From Prunus persica (Eukaryota > Streptophyta > Magnoliopsida > Rosales > Rosaceae): a DNA stretch of 64,000 nt. The stretch is taken from contig NC_034009.1 of assembly GCF_000346465.2 (NCBI RefSeq), positions 15,292,950 to 15,356,949 on the forward strand, given 5' to 3'. The notes below the pieces were generated by a model. That model was given only the letters and a program-made list of their open reading frames with translations. It did no database searches and was not told where the DNA came from. Position numbers and translations under genes: made by a program. Shown piece by piece: positions 22,944 to 34,690 of the stretch. Numbering within the stretch: the first letter of the stretch is position 1; each line of letters begins with the position of its first letter.

Positions 22944-25754
22944 TGACAGGACCCGACCCAATTTCCGCTTTGGAATCCGAGTCGAATCCTGTGCGTGTCC
23001 GACACCTGGCGAATGTCAGGCACAAATGACCTTTTTACCCTTCTCGTTTCAACTTCTTTTAAAATTTCCCTTAGACTTCTGCCGAAAATTCGGCAGAGTC
23101 TCCCCTGTAATTTGACCAATCCCAAAATCTTCCACCTGTCAAACAAGCTCAAATATCACACCAACTGCCAGACTATCTCAAACAACAGATCTCAAGTCCA
23201 GTTTTTCATGTTCAACTAGATATCAGAGCATTTCTACACATTTACATAATTTTAAGAAATTTACAATGAAATCCTACACTTTGGTGGTGGGGCGGAAGCT
23301 GGGAAGATGGCCCGAGTGGTTTCCTTCGTACTTCTATGGCCTGGGGGCGAAAAACAAGGTTAAAATTGTGAGTGGACAAAAATAAGGTTCTTAAAAACAA
23401 TTTAGAACATAATAACCCCCGTTTTGAAATACTAGGGATATAAATTGATAATTTAGCTATATTTCAATATAAAGTACTCAATAAACATGAATAAATATAC
23501 TGATGAATATATTCGCATAACTGAACAAATATATAAAGATAGAAATGCATGAATATCACAGAACAGGTATAAAACAACTAAAAGTTGTAACTGTATAAAA
23601 GAGCTTAAAATCCTTTGAAACTACCACCTAATTGTACCCCTGTCATATCCGTCAATTCCCCTGGCAGGTCTCGGGCGTCACACAGGTTACCCAAGCCGCA
23701 AACTGGCAAAATCAGGGGACTATGATCAGCCTGATCCGTCGGCAGGTCTCGATGACACCAAGTCGACTCGAGCCGCTCTGGCAGGATGCAGGGGACCGTA
23801 GTCAGCCTGATCCGCAATCCTGGCAGGTCTCGGGGACACAGAGTCAGCCGAGCCGCAATCCTGGCAGGTCTCGGGACACCAAGTCTGCCGAGCCGCAAAT
23901 CCTGGCCCTCACGGTCCGAGCGTCCCCGAAACTCGTGAGGCAAAGTCAAGTGCACTGACATAACTGAAATCAGACTGGATGTCCGTAGACATCGGTCCGA
24001 CTGTGGGTAATCACCAACGATAATGGGTACACGGTGGTTCTAAAATAACTATCTCTGATAAATTCTGATAATTCACTGTATTCTGGTAAATCTGAGCTAA
24101 ATTACTATTTATGTATCAAGAACCTCAAATCTGTTTGCTCAGCTAAATTTTATAAAAATAAAGATATTTCACAATAAAATTCATGCTATAACACTTATTC
24201 AAAATCAAATAGAAAATATAATCATAAAACCGTTTAAGAAAGAAAAGTCCACTCACTGTTGGTCCGAGCTAGCTGGACCCTTCGAAGGTCCCTCCTGTGG
24301 GTCAACTGGACCTCTGGTGCCTGATTAACCATGAATAGTAAATTAATAAACTGCTGAATAAAAAGAATTTAAATTAAACACCCTGCCCCCGGCTCCTAGA
24401 AATACTTGCACTCATTTCAAGTTACTCCTATGCCCACATTAGCTTTTCAGACACTTAGAACGACTTTAAGAGACCCGAAGCCTCACTAAGCGATAAACCA
24501 CCAGACAGGCCGATCCGGGACCCCGCGGGTCCACGGTCTCCGATGGCCAATCTGGGCTTCTCTGAAGTTTCCTAACAGAGAAGGAACTATGTTCCGCGAA
24601 TTTGGTCTGAAACGGACGGTCGGATTGGCCAAAATCGCGTTATCGCTTAAAATCCAAACCCTAGCCCCAGGGTTCGCGATTTCGGAGTATCCGGGACTCC
24701 GATTCGCAATCCGTCGAATCCTACACGATCCTGAAATCACGTAGACCGACATATCCAAAATTCAGCGCGATCCAATGATTGGACGACACTGCACCCAAGG
24801 ATCGCGCGATATGGAAAATCCGTTCAGGGCTCAAACGGACTCCGAATCGAGATCCGCGAAATCCTACGCGCTCGTGACTACACGAGGATCACAAAACTGC
24901 AAGAATTACGTCACCACCGTCGCCCACGCGACCCAGCACGCGCGGGCAGATTTGGGTGTCCTAAGCGATTTCGGGCGGCCAAAAATCTCGGAACCAAGAC
25001 TCCAAACTCCTATCCTAGGTAAAACACCCCATTTGGAGTCACTTTTGTTCTTGGACATACCCCAAAAAGTGACCAGAAACGGCCGACCACGGCGGCCGAA
25101 GTTTCTGCCGATTTTCAAGTCAAAAATCGAACACTCTAGAGCTAAACTCGATGGAGACCCATACATCCATCAGCTAGAACACGAAAAATAGCTGAGAAAC
25201 CATACCTTACTCGGTCGATTTGGTGGAGAATTGAAGGAGAACGAAGAGCTCAAAGTTCAAACTCCGGCAAAAATGACAGATTCCGGCGAGCTCCGGCCAC
25301 GGAAACGGCGGCGATGGGTCAGGAAATGACGGAGGTCGAGTGGTGGTTCGTTTGGTACCAACGGCGGAGATCGGCTCCAAGTGTGGCGGCCGGGGCGACG
25401 ATGAAAGCGAGCGGAGGTCAGGGCTGGGTCGAAACGAGAGGAGAGAGAGAGAGGAGAGAGAAATGAGGAGAGAGAAGAAGGAGAGGGATAAAAATCTGAC
25501 TTTTTGATCAAATTACTATTTTGCCCTTCGCGGTATTTTGATCGTATTTTCTTTGTTACAACTCCGATTCGGGTCTACTCCGTGTCTACGGACTCGTTTC
25601 GCCGTGCTCTACGCAACGGCGCAAGCGGAATTGCCAAATTCTTTCTTGATTAAAAAGTCAAATTTTCCCCCATTAAAATATGCGAGGGCAAAATCGTCTT
25701 TTGGGTGGAATAAAGAAATCCAAATTTTTAGATATTTTAGTTTGGGTTATTACA
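22944..25754. mobile_element. Solo-LTR-like insertion, 2.8 kb, in the CACTA element
   Basis: The segment starts TGACAGGACCCGACCC and ends GGGTTATTACA (TG...CA), with CGCAA on both sides (22939-22943 and 25755-25759). The 5-bp duplication cuts one of the CACTA subterminal motifs. No gag-pol is present and no second LTR is seen, so a solo long LTR of a Ty3/gypsy-like element is the best reading. It includes a tandem array (23660-23905) and a GA-rich end (25433-25490). Short ORFs in it have the look of chance frames in GC-rich repeats. Confidence 0.75.
23660..23905. repeat. Tandem GC-rich units around GGCAGGTCTCGG
   Basis: The phrase ggcaggtctcggg recurs at roughly 50-80-bp spacing, followed by gacaccaagtc and gagccgcaatcct, in four to five diverged units within the LTR-like insertion. 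Confidence 0.75.
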
Positions 25755-26148
25755 CGCAAACTTTGCACGACGAGGTTTCCTTCGTCGCGCAAACATAGCA
25801 CGACGAGGTGCACTTCGTCGCGCAAGGGTTTTCAGTTTTGAAAAATGTTTATTGTCAATAGTTTTCAAACTTTGTGTAAAAATGTTTGGATATATTTATT
25901 GATCAATGTTTTATAACAAATTTTGTATCATTTTCATTTTGTATATGTGTTTTGTCAAAAAAAAAATTAAAAATGATTATTAAAAGGGTTTGGATATATT
26001 GATTTACTAATGTTTTATAACTAAATTTATTTGAATAAAGTTTCAGTTGTCCACATATATAAGGTTTGGATATTTGTACTACATATATTCAAACATTTGT
26101 ATTACACAAAGTCTGTACACTAACATAATAAAATTAGAAAAAATTTAA

Positions 26149-29100
26149 TTATTCATCATCTGAACTATAATAACTTTCGTTATCGTCGCTATCATCACTT
26201 TCGGTCTCCCAATCCTCCTCCTCCTCGTCTACTATAACTACATCATCTTCGCTGCTCATGCCCACTGCAACATCGAATCTTGGAAGATCCTCGAGGTCAA
26301 TTGTAATTGACTGAATCAGTATTTCGATTGAAGACACTCCTTGGATTTGAAACGGTTCTTGTATAACATGTGTATCTCGAAGTGTTTCCGCATCATTTTG
26401 CATTGATGATTCTAAACATTGGTCAGCCACATTGTCGACGTCGTTGTCAGTTAGGTCTAGTTCTGGTATAGCATACACGTTCCTATAATCCATCTTCTGA
26501 ACAACTTTCCAACTGCTCCCGGCTTTAGGGTCATTTAGATACACAATTTGTGTTGCCATGTTCGCCAAAATGTAAGGGTCGTCATCATACCAAGTTCTGT
26601 TAATGTTCACAGATAGTAAGCCATGGTCGATTTTAACACTTCCCGGCCTATTTGGGTTGCTATCAAACCATCGACACTTAAACATGATCACTTGGTATCG
26701 ATCTTTGTAAAGCAATTGAACGACATTTGTGAGTTTGCCATAGAAATCAATGTTCGTACTTTCGCCTCCACCTGGGACATGGACACCGCTGTTTTGCGTA
26801 CACAACTTGTCATCTCGTGCAACCCCCAAAAATTTAACGCCGTTAATATAACAACCCGAAAACAATTCAGCGCGAATCGGGCCGAAGGCCAAGTTATATA
26901 ACTCATCACTGTAAGTGGGGGAATTCGATGATTTCAACTTATTCACCTAATATAATAGAAAACCATTCACATGTTAGTATGATAAAATTAAATACTACAA
27001 TTTATATTTGTCAAATACGAAACACTTATAACTTACAGATTCCAAAACCCATTGTGGAAATAATTCACGTTGTTTCTGGGCAACTAAATGTGATGGATGT
27101 TCTCGCTTCATCATCTCTTCATGCTCATCTAAGTATGCCATTATCTCATCACAATTGTTCAGTACGAACCAATGCGCTACTTCCATGTCATTTCTAGAAA
27201 ACGACTCCCCTCGTCCAGGATCTCCAAAGGGCCGTGCGCTTTGGGCAAAAACAGAAAGTTTTTCCTTTCTCATACCTCCGTCGTTATTACGCTGAGGACG
27301 ATTGAAAGCCATCTCCACATCTTTTAAATACATTCCACAGAAAGTAAGCGACTCATATTGAACCCAAGCTTCTATAATTGATCCTTCGGGCTTCGCCCTG
27401 TTCCGTACACTTTTTTTCAGCTCTCCGAGAAGCCTGTCAAAATAAAAAGATATGATACAAATTAGCAAGCCTGTGATAATGATGCATACACAAACGAAAA
27501 GGACTATATACCTTTCTATTGGATACATCCAGCGATAGTTGACAGGACCAGCAAGCAATGCCTCTTCTGGCAAGTGAACCATCACGTGCATCATACTTGT
27601 GAAGAAAGCTGGAGGAAATATCATCTCAAACTTGCATAGGACTTGGACAATGTCATGGCGCAACTGCAATATGTCTGTCTTTCGCAATGTTTTTGCCGTC
27701 AGTTGGGAAAAAAATCTGGACAACAACATGATTGGCTTCACAACATCTTCCGGCAATAGATGTCGAATACCCACAGGAAGTAGGCGTTGCATAAACACAT
27801 GGCAGTCATGGCTCTTAAGTCCAGTAAATTTTCCCCCGTCAACATTCACGCAACGTGCGATGTTAGAAGCATACCCATCAGGAAACTTTACAGACGATAC
27901 AAACTTTATAAACTCTTTTTTGTCATTCGGTTTCATAGAAAAGAATGCAAGATCCCTTCTAGCTTTATCACTGTCCCTGTTCATCCATAATCCCCTTCGT
28001 ATGCCTATTCTTTCCAAATCAAGACGGGCTTTGATTGTGTCCTTTGTCTTGCCCTCGATATCTAGAATCGTGCCCACCAATGTGTCAAATACATTTTTCT
28101 CAACATGTATCACATCTAGATTGTGCCTCAATTTGAGTTTCGACCAATATGGGAGCTCAAAAAACATAGGCTTGTGAGTCCAGTTCATATGTGTAGCAGG
28201 TCTGGTCCGGCAACTGTTTTTCTGAACGGAGCAAAATCCAAACGGTTAAGCTGTTCCAAGATCTCATCACCGGACCATTCTCTTGGTCTGAGGCGACGCT
28301 CTGTGTTCCCATCGAACTCTTTATCTTTTTCCCGCCACTCGTGGTCTCATGGCAACCATCTCCGATGACCAAGGTAACAAACTTTTCCCGCGTGCCAACT
28401 AGAAGTTACATCTTCCTTGCATACAGGACATGCCATATAACCCTTTGTGTTCCACCCAGAAACCATTGCATATGCTGGAAAATCATTCACAGTCCACATA
28501 ACTGCTGCCCGCAAAGTGAACATCTTCCCAGTTGATTTATCGTACATGCGAACACCGTTTGTCCATAAATCCTTCAGCTAATCAACCAGCGGCCTTAAGT
28601 AAACATCGATTGACCTCCCAGGATCCTCAGTTATCAAAACAGTCATCATCATGTATTCTTTTTTCATGCATTTTCAAGGCGGCAAATTATATGGGAATAC
28701 GAAAATCGGCCAAGTGCTGTGGTGTTGGTTTAGAACCCCATACGGATTGAATCCGTCAGTGGCAAGTCCTAATCTCACGTTTCGGGGATCAGCAGCAAAC
28801 TCGGGGAACGTTCGATCGAACTCTTTTCATGCCTCCCCATCTGCAGGATGCCGCATTACATCATCGTCTACCCATTTTTCCTTATGCCATCTCATGTCTG
28901 TTGCAGTGTGCGTCGACATATACAATCGCTGCAACCTAGATTTCAGGGGCAGATAACGCATGATTTTTGTGGGATCTTAGTCGTTCTATTCTGAGATGTC
29001 ATTTTGAACCTCGACTCATTGCATATAAGGCATGTATCCAACGTTTCGTGCTCCTTGTAGAATAACATGCAATTATTTTTGCAGGCATGAATTTTTTCAT

Positions 29101-29737
29101 AACCCAATCCAAGACCATTCAACACCTTCTACGCGTGTTTATGATCTTTCGGCAAACAATTGTCCGTCGGAAGCATTCTCTTGAAAACCCCCAAAAAGTA
29201 ATCGAAACACAAGTTCGACATACGATACTTTATTTTTCCGTGCATTAGCTCTACAATGGCCGTGAAAACGGAAAAGCTCTCGCACCCCGGGTATAACTCT
29301 TGGTTTGCATTTTTTAACAGTTTTTCATATTGTTCAAACTCCACGCTATCTATTGGTGTTGGCACGTCATCTTCCCTTTCGTTACTGATGTTGGTCGATG
29401 CAAATGGAAAAACATCCTCTGTAATATCCATGACTTGATCATTAGGATCCACAATAGGTTCAACACTATCCATTCTTGTGGCATTTGAAGACGAAGCATG
29501 GTCTAATTGTTCCCCATGAAGGTTCCAAATGCTATATGTCTCAATCATTCCATTCCTTACTAAATGAAATCCAACATTTTCAATTGTCTCCCACAACGTG
29601 TTATTACACCTCCTACAAGGACATCGGATTCTAGTTGCACCCGGGTTGTGTCGACGTGCAAACTCAATAAAATCCTCGATTCCATCCAAGTATTCGTCTG
29701 AGCATCTATTCGGGTTCTGTATCCACCTTCTGCTCAT
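26149..29737 (-). pseudogene. TNP2-type CACTA transposase, broken
   Basis: Reading from 29737: transposase-associated domain (MSRRWIQN ... CPCRRCNN), tnp2 core (GLGYEKIHACKNNC, YAMVSGWNTKGYMACPVC), DUF4218 (MMHVMVHLPEEALLAGPV ... YRWMYPIER), then DUF4216 (GVKFLGVARDDK) and a Glu/Asp-rich tail. Introns are inferable at about 27430-27510 (GAAAG|gtatat to gacag|GCTTC) and 26949-27032. Breaks: TAG at 29129-29131; a probable 1-bp loss near 28960; TGA for expected Trp near 28830 and 28676; a stop near 28578; and a frameshift near 28190. The protein normally cuts and joins the element ends in the nucleus; this one cannot be made whole. Confidence 0.9.
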
Positions 29738-29759
29738 AATTCCTGAAACCATAATCACA

Positions 29760-30520
29760 ACATAACAATCACAACAACTTCATACGAAGTTATAATGTCA
29801 CCTTATGCCTCCGGTAAGGCCCCTATCCCATTCGAGAATGCATAGTTCTGTCACGTAACCTACGGCTACATGAGATTAGATTTCGACATGGATGAATTTC
29901 GGCAGCATCTTGATACAGTTCTTGAGGTGGGCATAGGTATTAATACCTACGTACCACCCGAAGAACATACTGAGATGACACCGAAATCTCCACAATCGAA
30001 ACCTAATCCTGTAGCCGTGGATTACGGACAACACTATGCATTACCAAACTGTCCAAATAGTGGGACAATTCAAGAATTAATTGGACCGCAGTCATGCTTT
30101 ACGCATCCATGTACGAAATCCAACTAATCTCGAATGGGAAACTAAATGTTACTAAACATACAAATAAAAGTACGAAGTTAATTTCAATTAACTTCGTACA
30201 TCACAACACATTGTGCTACATCACACACAATTTAACAACATAATATAAATATAACTTCAGAAAAAAAATGTACACATAACAAACTAACTTTAACATTTTT
30301 AATATATAAAACGAATAAAATACCTTCTCAATCGTTCTCCACCAATCGCTAATTACAAATATCCCTAACGAGAACAAAATTAATAGCGTTAGTACTAATT
30401 TACATTAATACTTAAAAAGTAACGACAACAAATACTTACCCGATGAACGTACTGAATTTCCAGCAGAGACAGCGGCAGAGAGGTTGAGAGAGAGGCAGAG
30501 GTCTGATATGAAGAAGAAGG
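29760..30520. other. CACTA interior upstream of TNP2; no gene seen
   Basis: Probably promoter and leader of the TNP2 gene (- strand). It has AT-rich runs and a palindromic pair around gaagttaatttcaattaacttcg (30173-30197). One 85-codon + strand ORF here has no recognisable family. Confidence 0.5.
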
Positions 30521-31200
30521 ACTTTGCGCGACGAATAAAATTATTCGTCGCGCAAAATACCGTCGCCCAAAACCATTTTTTCGTCGCACAAATCGAGTTT
30601 TTTCGTTGCGTAAAAACTTGTCGACAAAAAAACTTTTGCGCGACGTAATATGTTTGCGTTGCACAGGTTTTCGTCGCGCAAATTCTTGTCCTCGTCGCCC
30701 AAAAACAAAATTCCGTCACATAACAATTCTTTTTCGTCGCGCAAGAATGTACCGACATCTTCTTTACGAGACGAAACATGTTTCGTCGCGCAAACAAAAA
30801 TATCCCCCTCAATTATTTTGGCGCCAAATTAAAAATATCCTTCGTTTTCTTACGCGACGATAAATTGTTTCGTTGCGCTAAGTTGTCTTTTGCGATGAAA
30901 ACTGTCGTCGCAAGAGTTTTCGCAGCCAAATCACCTCGCTTTTACGCGACGAAGTATTCCATCGTCGCGCTATGTTTTCTTACGCGACGATTGTTCTCGC
31001 CGCGCAAGTATTTGGCGCCAACAGAATACCCGGGTTTTTTTCCCCCTTTGCGCGACGAAGTTGTGTATATGTTGTGCTAAGATGTTTTGCGCTTCGAAAA
31101 CTTTGGTTGCGCAAGTTTTAAATTTTTTGCGCGACGATAATTTTTTTTCGTTGCTAGAATAGGTTTTGCGCCACGAACATATATTTGTCGCGCAAATAGT
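30520..31200. repeat. Right subterminal array of GCGCGACGA motifs
   Basis: Same motif as on the left, about two dozen copies by eye in both orientations, running to within 20 bp of the right terminus. Facing pairs TTTGCGCGACG ... CGTCGCGCAAA are frequent. Confidence 0.85.
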
Positions 31201-31214
31201 TAAACGTCGTAGTG

Positions 31215-31256
31215 GGGGTGGTGGGGGGGGGGGGTTGTGTGGTGGGGTGGGGGTCC
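31215..31256. repeat. G-rich tract flanking the CACTA element
   Basis: Runs of G with single T, matching the GGGGGT tract on the other side (17637-17666). Together they look like one G-rich simple repeat split by the insertion. Confidence 0.7.
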
Positions 31257-31649
31257 TATGCCCCCTCTCAATGCTCTTGAGACCTTGGGTTTCTTAACAC
31301 AATTACACATCTTTTTATCAAACTTCAAAGTGCCTTTTATGTTTTTCTTCTCTCCCTTTTCCACTATTATTACTACCGATACTCTCTTTTCGTCTTATTT
31401 TGACTTTGATTGTAATAATAAACTACCATTTGAATTTTGTTAATGTGTATATTTAACTAGGTACATGCAATGTCTATTGCTAGTATCAATGATGAGTACA
31501 TAGTTAATGTGATATATAAAATAATAGAGTATAGTAATTAAATTTATGAATTTGTATCAAGTAAAAAATTAATTAAAATGTCACCGTAAAGAAAAATAAA
31601 TTTCAATATATGAGGCTCCCCCTCTGTAAAAATTTTATGGCTCCGTCAT

Positions 31650-31745
31650 TGCTCACATACACTGTCAAAGTGCGGATTTCAAACCTAAGATTATTAGTTT
31701 GAAAGTCAAAGCCCTTTCTACTGGTAGGCACATTGCCCCCTTATT
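31650..31745 (-). mobile_element. tRNA-derived SINE fragment
   Basis: On the - strand it has an A-box-like CTACCAGTAGAAAGG and a B-box-like GGTTTGAAATCC, spaced as in a tRNA-derived head. The head resembles that of the SINE at 48837-48985 (GGGC..TTGACTT.CAAACTA). No clear tail or target duplication is seen. Confidence 0.45.
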
Positions 31746-31911
31746 ACATTAGATTTATTTTCTCTTTAGCATATTAATTTCTACTTCCAACTAAGGATAT
31801 TTGTTGATATTTTCTCATCGGATACGATTGTTTTTCATTAAATTTGGGTGCCATATTGAAATTTGATTTCAGTTATTTGATTAACTAGTTTATCAATAAA
31901 AACTACCGCTT

Positions 31912-32062
31912 GTAAAGGACCCACTAGTGTAGTATTATGGAGTATTTACTCTCTCAGGTAAGGTCCTGGGTTCGAGTCATAGCATTCGTATAGTGTGTGT
32001 GAGTTTACTATGCTATCGCCCCTCTCAATAGGAAATGTCCTCAAAAAAAAAAAAAAAAAAAA
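31912..32062 (+). mobile_element. tRNA-derived SINE with poly-A tail and target duplication
   Basis: A 14-bp direct repeat, AAAAACTACCGCTT, lies at 31898-31911 and again at 32063-32076, directly after a long poly-A tail. The B box GGTTCGAGTCA is at 31969-31979. The body, about 130 bp, has no ORF. This is a full-length retroposed SINE; the family name is not known to me. Confidence 0.88.
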
Positions 32063-32076
32063 AAAAACTACCGCTT

Positions 32077-34417
32077 ATTCTGAAAAAAAAGAAGAAAGAT
32101 AATATAAAAACATATTTAAGTGATGACGGCGGTAAGTGAATTGCCTTTATATAAAATGACATAATTCTCGGCAGAAGCTCTTAGTCCAAATGGTTCAAGT
32201 GAGACCTCAGTGAGAAACTTCTTTGGATGGAATGGAAGTTCTTCTTCGAGACTAATAAGTGTTGCTAATGGAAAAAAACTCAGCCTTGAAGCTCTTCGTT
32301 GGCCATGAGCCTGGTGGATACTTACACGGAAGGAAAAAGCTATTTGTCATACCATTGACAAGAAATCTCACCGAACGATTAGTTAAGCCACCCTACTCTT
32401 AGGAAAATGGTAAAAGTAGAGAGAATGTGCTCTGCTCGAATAGGGTTTTTGATTTTATTTTGAGACCATTTCTTAGTTTGATAGCATCATACCTCTCAAT
32501 GATGTTATTATTATTTTTTTATTTTTTTATTTTATGGCTAATGTGCAGAATCCTTTAAATTGCATCACATCTTTAAATTTTCCTTGATTCCCAAGCGCTC
32601 AAAATATTTCCAACAAATATATCAAAGAAAATTACCACGATTATGAAAATCATAACAATATCTATAAAGATCATTAAAAACTCACATTGATTTTTCTTCT
32701 ATCCAACAGCCTAATTCATGGGCCAATGGTTCCATATCCCACTCTTCCTATTAGTATAAAATGGAATTGCCTCTTTCCAATTTTTTTTTTCAAATCATGT
32801 AACATGTCAACATTCATTAAGCCTAGTTTGATATACAAATGATAAATTTTTTTTTTTAAAAAAAAAGGAAGAAAAAAAAGAGAAGAAGAAACGAATTGGT
32901 GACCAAGAAGGGAAAAAAAAGCCCAGCACATGAGACTTACTTTGGGTGAAGAAGGAAAAAAACCATAGCAATAGCAAACAATTTGATTTCCTTATTTCTA
33001 AAATCCTTGTTAAAATAAGAAAGAAAAATATATTTGTCCATAACCAAGCATTTCATACCAAAATGTCAAAACAACCCAGGCTCTAATATAGTTTGTCCAT
33101 AACCAAAATACAATCCTAACAAAGTCAACAACCTCTAATTTAGTTTCTCTATAACCAAAATACATTCATACCAAAGCCAAAAAACAACCTCCAATATAGT
33201 TTGTCGATAACCGAAAACCCAACCAAACCCTAATTGATCCTACACTCCACTTTGTGATTCTTGGACAGAAGTATAATTGCTGCATCTTGTGTTGCTGCAT
33301 TTAGCCCTCTTCCTCACAACTCCAGTTGGATTGCTTGAATCTGCTGCAGATGTTGCTACAACTTCTGCTATCTTTTTGTCTCTCTTTTCCTGAAAAAACA
33401 AACAAAGACAGAATGTTATCACCTTGTTTCTCTCTTTTCGGCCGGGGCGACCGACAGAAGGAACTTTTGGTCATTCTTCTTTTGAGTGCGGGGCGTGCCA
33501 CCACCAAGCCCCGAATTTGGGCTTGAATGGAATGAGAATAGATGGATGGGTTGCGCTTCTAACTTCTGATCAAACGATTGATCGGCCAAGCAAGGAACCT
33601 CCTCTTGGCCTAGATTGTTTTCACTTCCTTGGGCTCGAGGATGGTTAGGTTTCGTATGGATGTTTTTGTGATTTTTAGGGTTTTAAGTAAAAATAATGCA
33701 ATTAAACTAAATATGCGTATAAACGTAAAGACAAGAGTTTAAGTGCGATAAAATAAATCAAAGCAATAAATAAAGCAAAAATGGAATAAGAGCAATAAGA
33801 ATGATAAGAACGATAAAATAAAGTAAACTTGAAATTAAACTTAATTTTAAATAGGATAACAATGAAAGGTAACGTGATCGAAATAAACTTGAATTTAAAG
33901 GACAAGAAATATAAATTGAACAAGAATTTAAATGACAAGAAAGATAAACTTACACTATAAAAAGGAAGAACTTACTACACTAGGTGCTTGAAAAATAAAG
34001 TCCTAAGTCTAGGAAAAGAAAAGTGCGAGATGAAAGATAAGTTTGTTTGTCTGATGTTGTGTGTCTGATGTCTTCATCGAGCAAGATTTATATAGGGCAC
34101 TCGTCAGCCCATGGGCTGGCCATTGAATGGCCAAAGGTCAACTCTTTAAAAACTTTTTTCCTTCCAAGGCCCCTTCTAAATCCGTAGGATTGCATTGATT
34201 GAGATATTCTGACATGCTTGATTCTTCCTTGCTTTGTAACACTCGGAGTTACTTTAAAAAATTCCTGTATTTCTTTCCTTGTGAGGCCTCCGTCATTTGC
34301 ACATAATCCTCCGAAAATCTGGGCTTGAATCGTTGGCTTAAAGTTGGGCATCTGATTCCTCTTATATTGCCATCCATATAATATATATTAGATTTCATAT
34401 CATTCCATATATACATA
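32077..34417. other. Intergenic, no gene supported; contains a 60-bp tandem repeat
   Basis: Three diverged units of about 60 bp around tagtttgtccataaccaaaa lie at 33033-33216. A short - strand frame (33422-33240, EVVATSAADSSNPTGVV) and a + frame at 33424-33648 are not recognisable. Poly-purine and poly-A runs are frequent (32830-32890). I see no transposon ends. Confidence 0.5.
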
Positions 34418-34690
34418 CTAGCCTCTCTGCACGCGCTTCCGCGCTTGCGAGAGGTTTTTAAAAAAAAATAAGTAAATTTATTTTAGAATTAAAAAAGATA
34501 ATGGGTAGTTGTGTTCCATAAAAATAGGATACATTATCTGCTTTTTCTTTTTCTTTAATTTTTTTAAATATGAAAAAGTGTGAATTTACCATATTATCCT
34601 CATTTAATTAATAATTTGAATTCTTAATGTTTGCATTAATCAAGGGCATTTTCTGGTATTTTGAATGTTTCACCATTCTCTGCCTTTTGC
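34418..34690 (-). mobile_element. Helitron 3' portion, fused to the caulimovirid insertion
   Basis: On the - strand the sequence matches the Helitrons at 48013-48574 from gcaaaaggcagagaatggtg (34690) to the terminal hairpin cctctcgcaagcgcg ... gagagg followed by CTAGT at 34421-34417. The usual first 14 or so bases (TC then TATATATATAAA) are missing. In their place is caulimovirid sequence, so the junction is at about 34690, at a shared GCAAAAG. Confidence 0.85.

Larger units (their letters stand above)
17667..31214 (-). mobile_element. CACTA (En/Spm) DNA transposon, 13.5 kb
   Basis: The left end reads CACTACTACATTTTAGTATT and the right end is the inverse of CACTACGACGTTTAACTATT; both are followed inward by TTGCGCGAC. 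GGG flanks both sides (17664-17666, 31215-31217), a plausible 3-bp target duplication, though the surrounding G-run makes it weak. Inside, in the same - orientation, lie a TNP2-type transposase (29737-26149) and a TNPA-like protein gene (20324-18650), the pair that defines the superfamily. Subterminal zones carry dense copies of GCGCGACGA in both orientations. A 2.8 kb LTR-like piece is nested inside. The TNP2 gene is broken many times, so the copy is not autonomous now. Confidence 0.95.

Noticed and set aside
23605..24758. Several 90-118 codon ORFs in the LTR-like insertion
   Set aside because: They lie in GC-rich tandem repeats on both strands at once, which is typical of chance frames.
27599..28177. 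192-codon + strand ORF
   Set aside because: It is antisense to the TNP2 DUF4218 region, with no family features.
31960..31990. Possible tRNA gene from the GGTTCGAGTC B box
   Set aside because: There is no cloverleaf; poly-A and a target duplication show a SINE.
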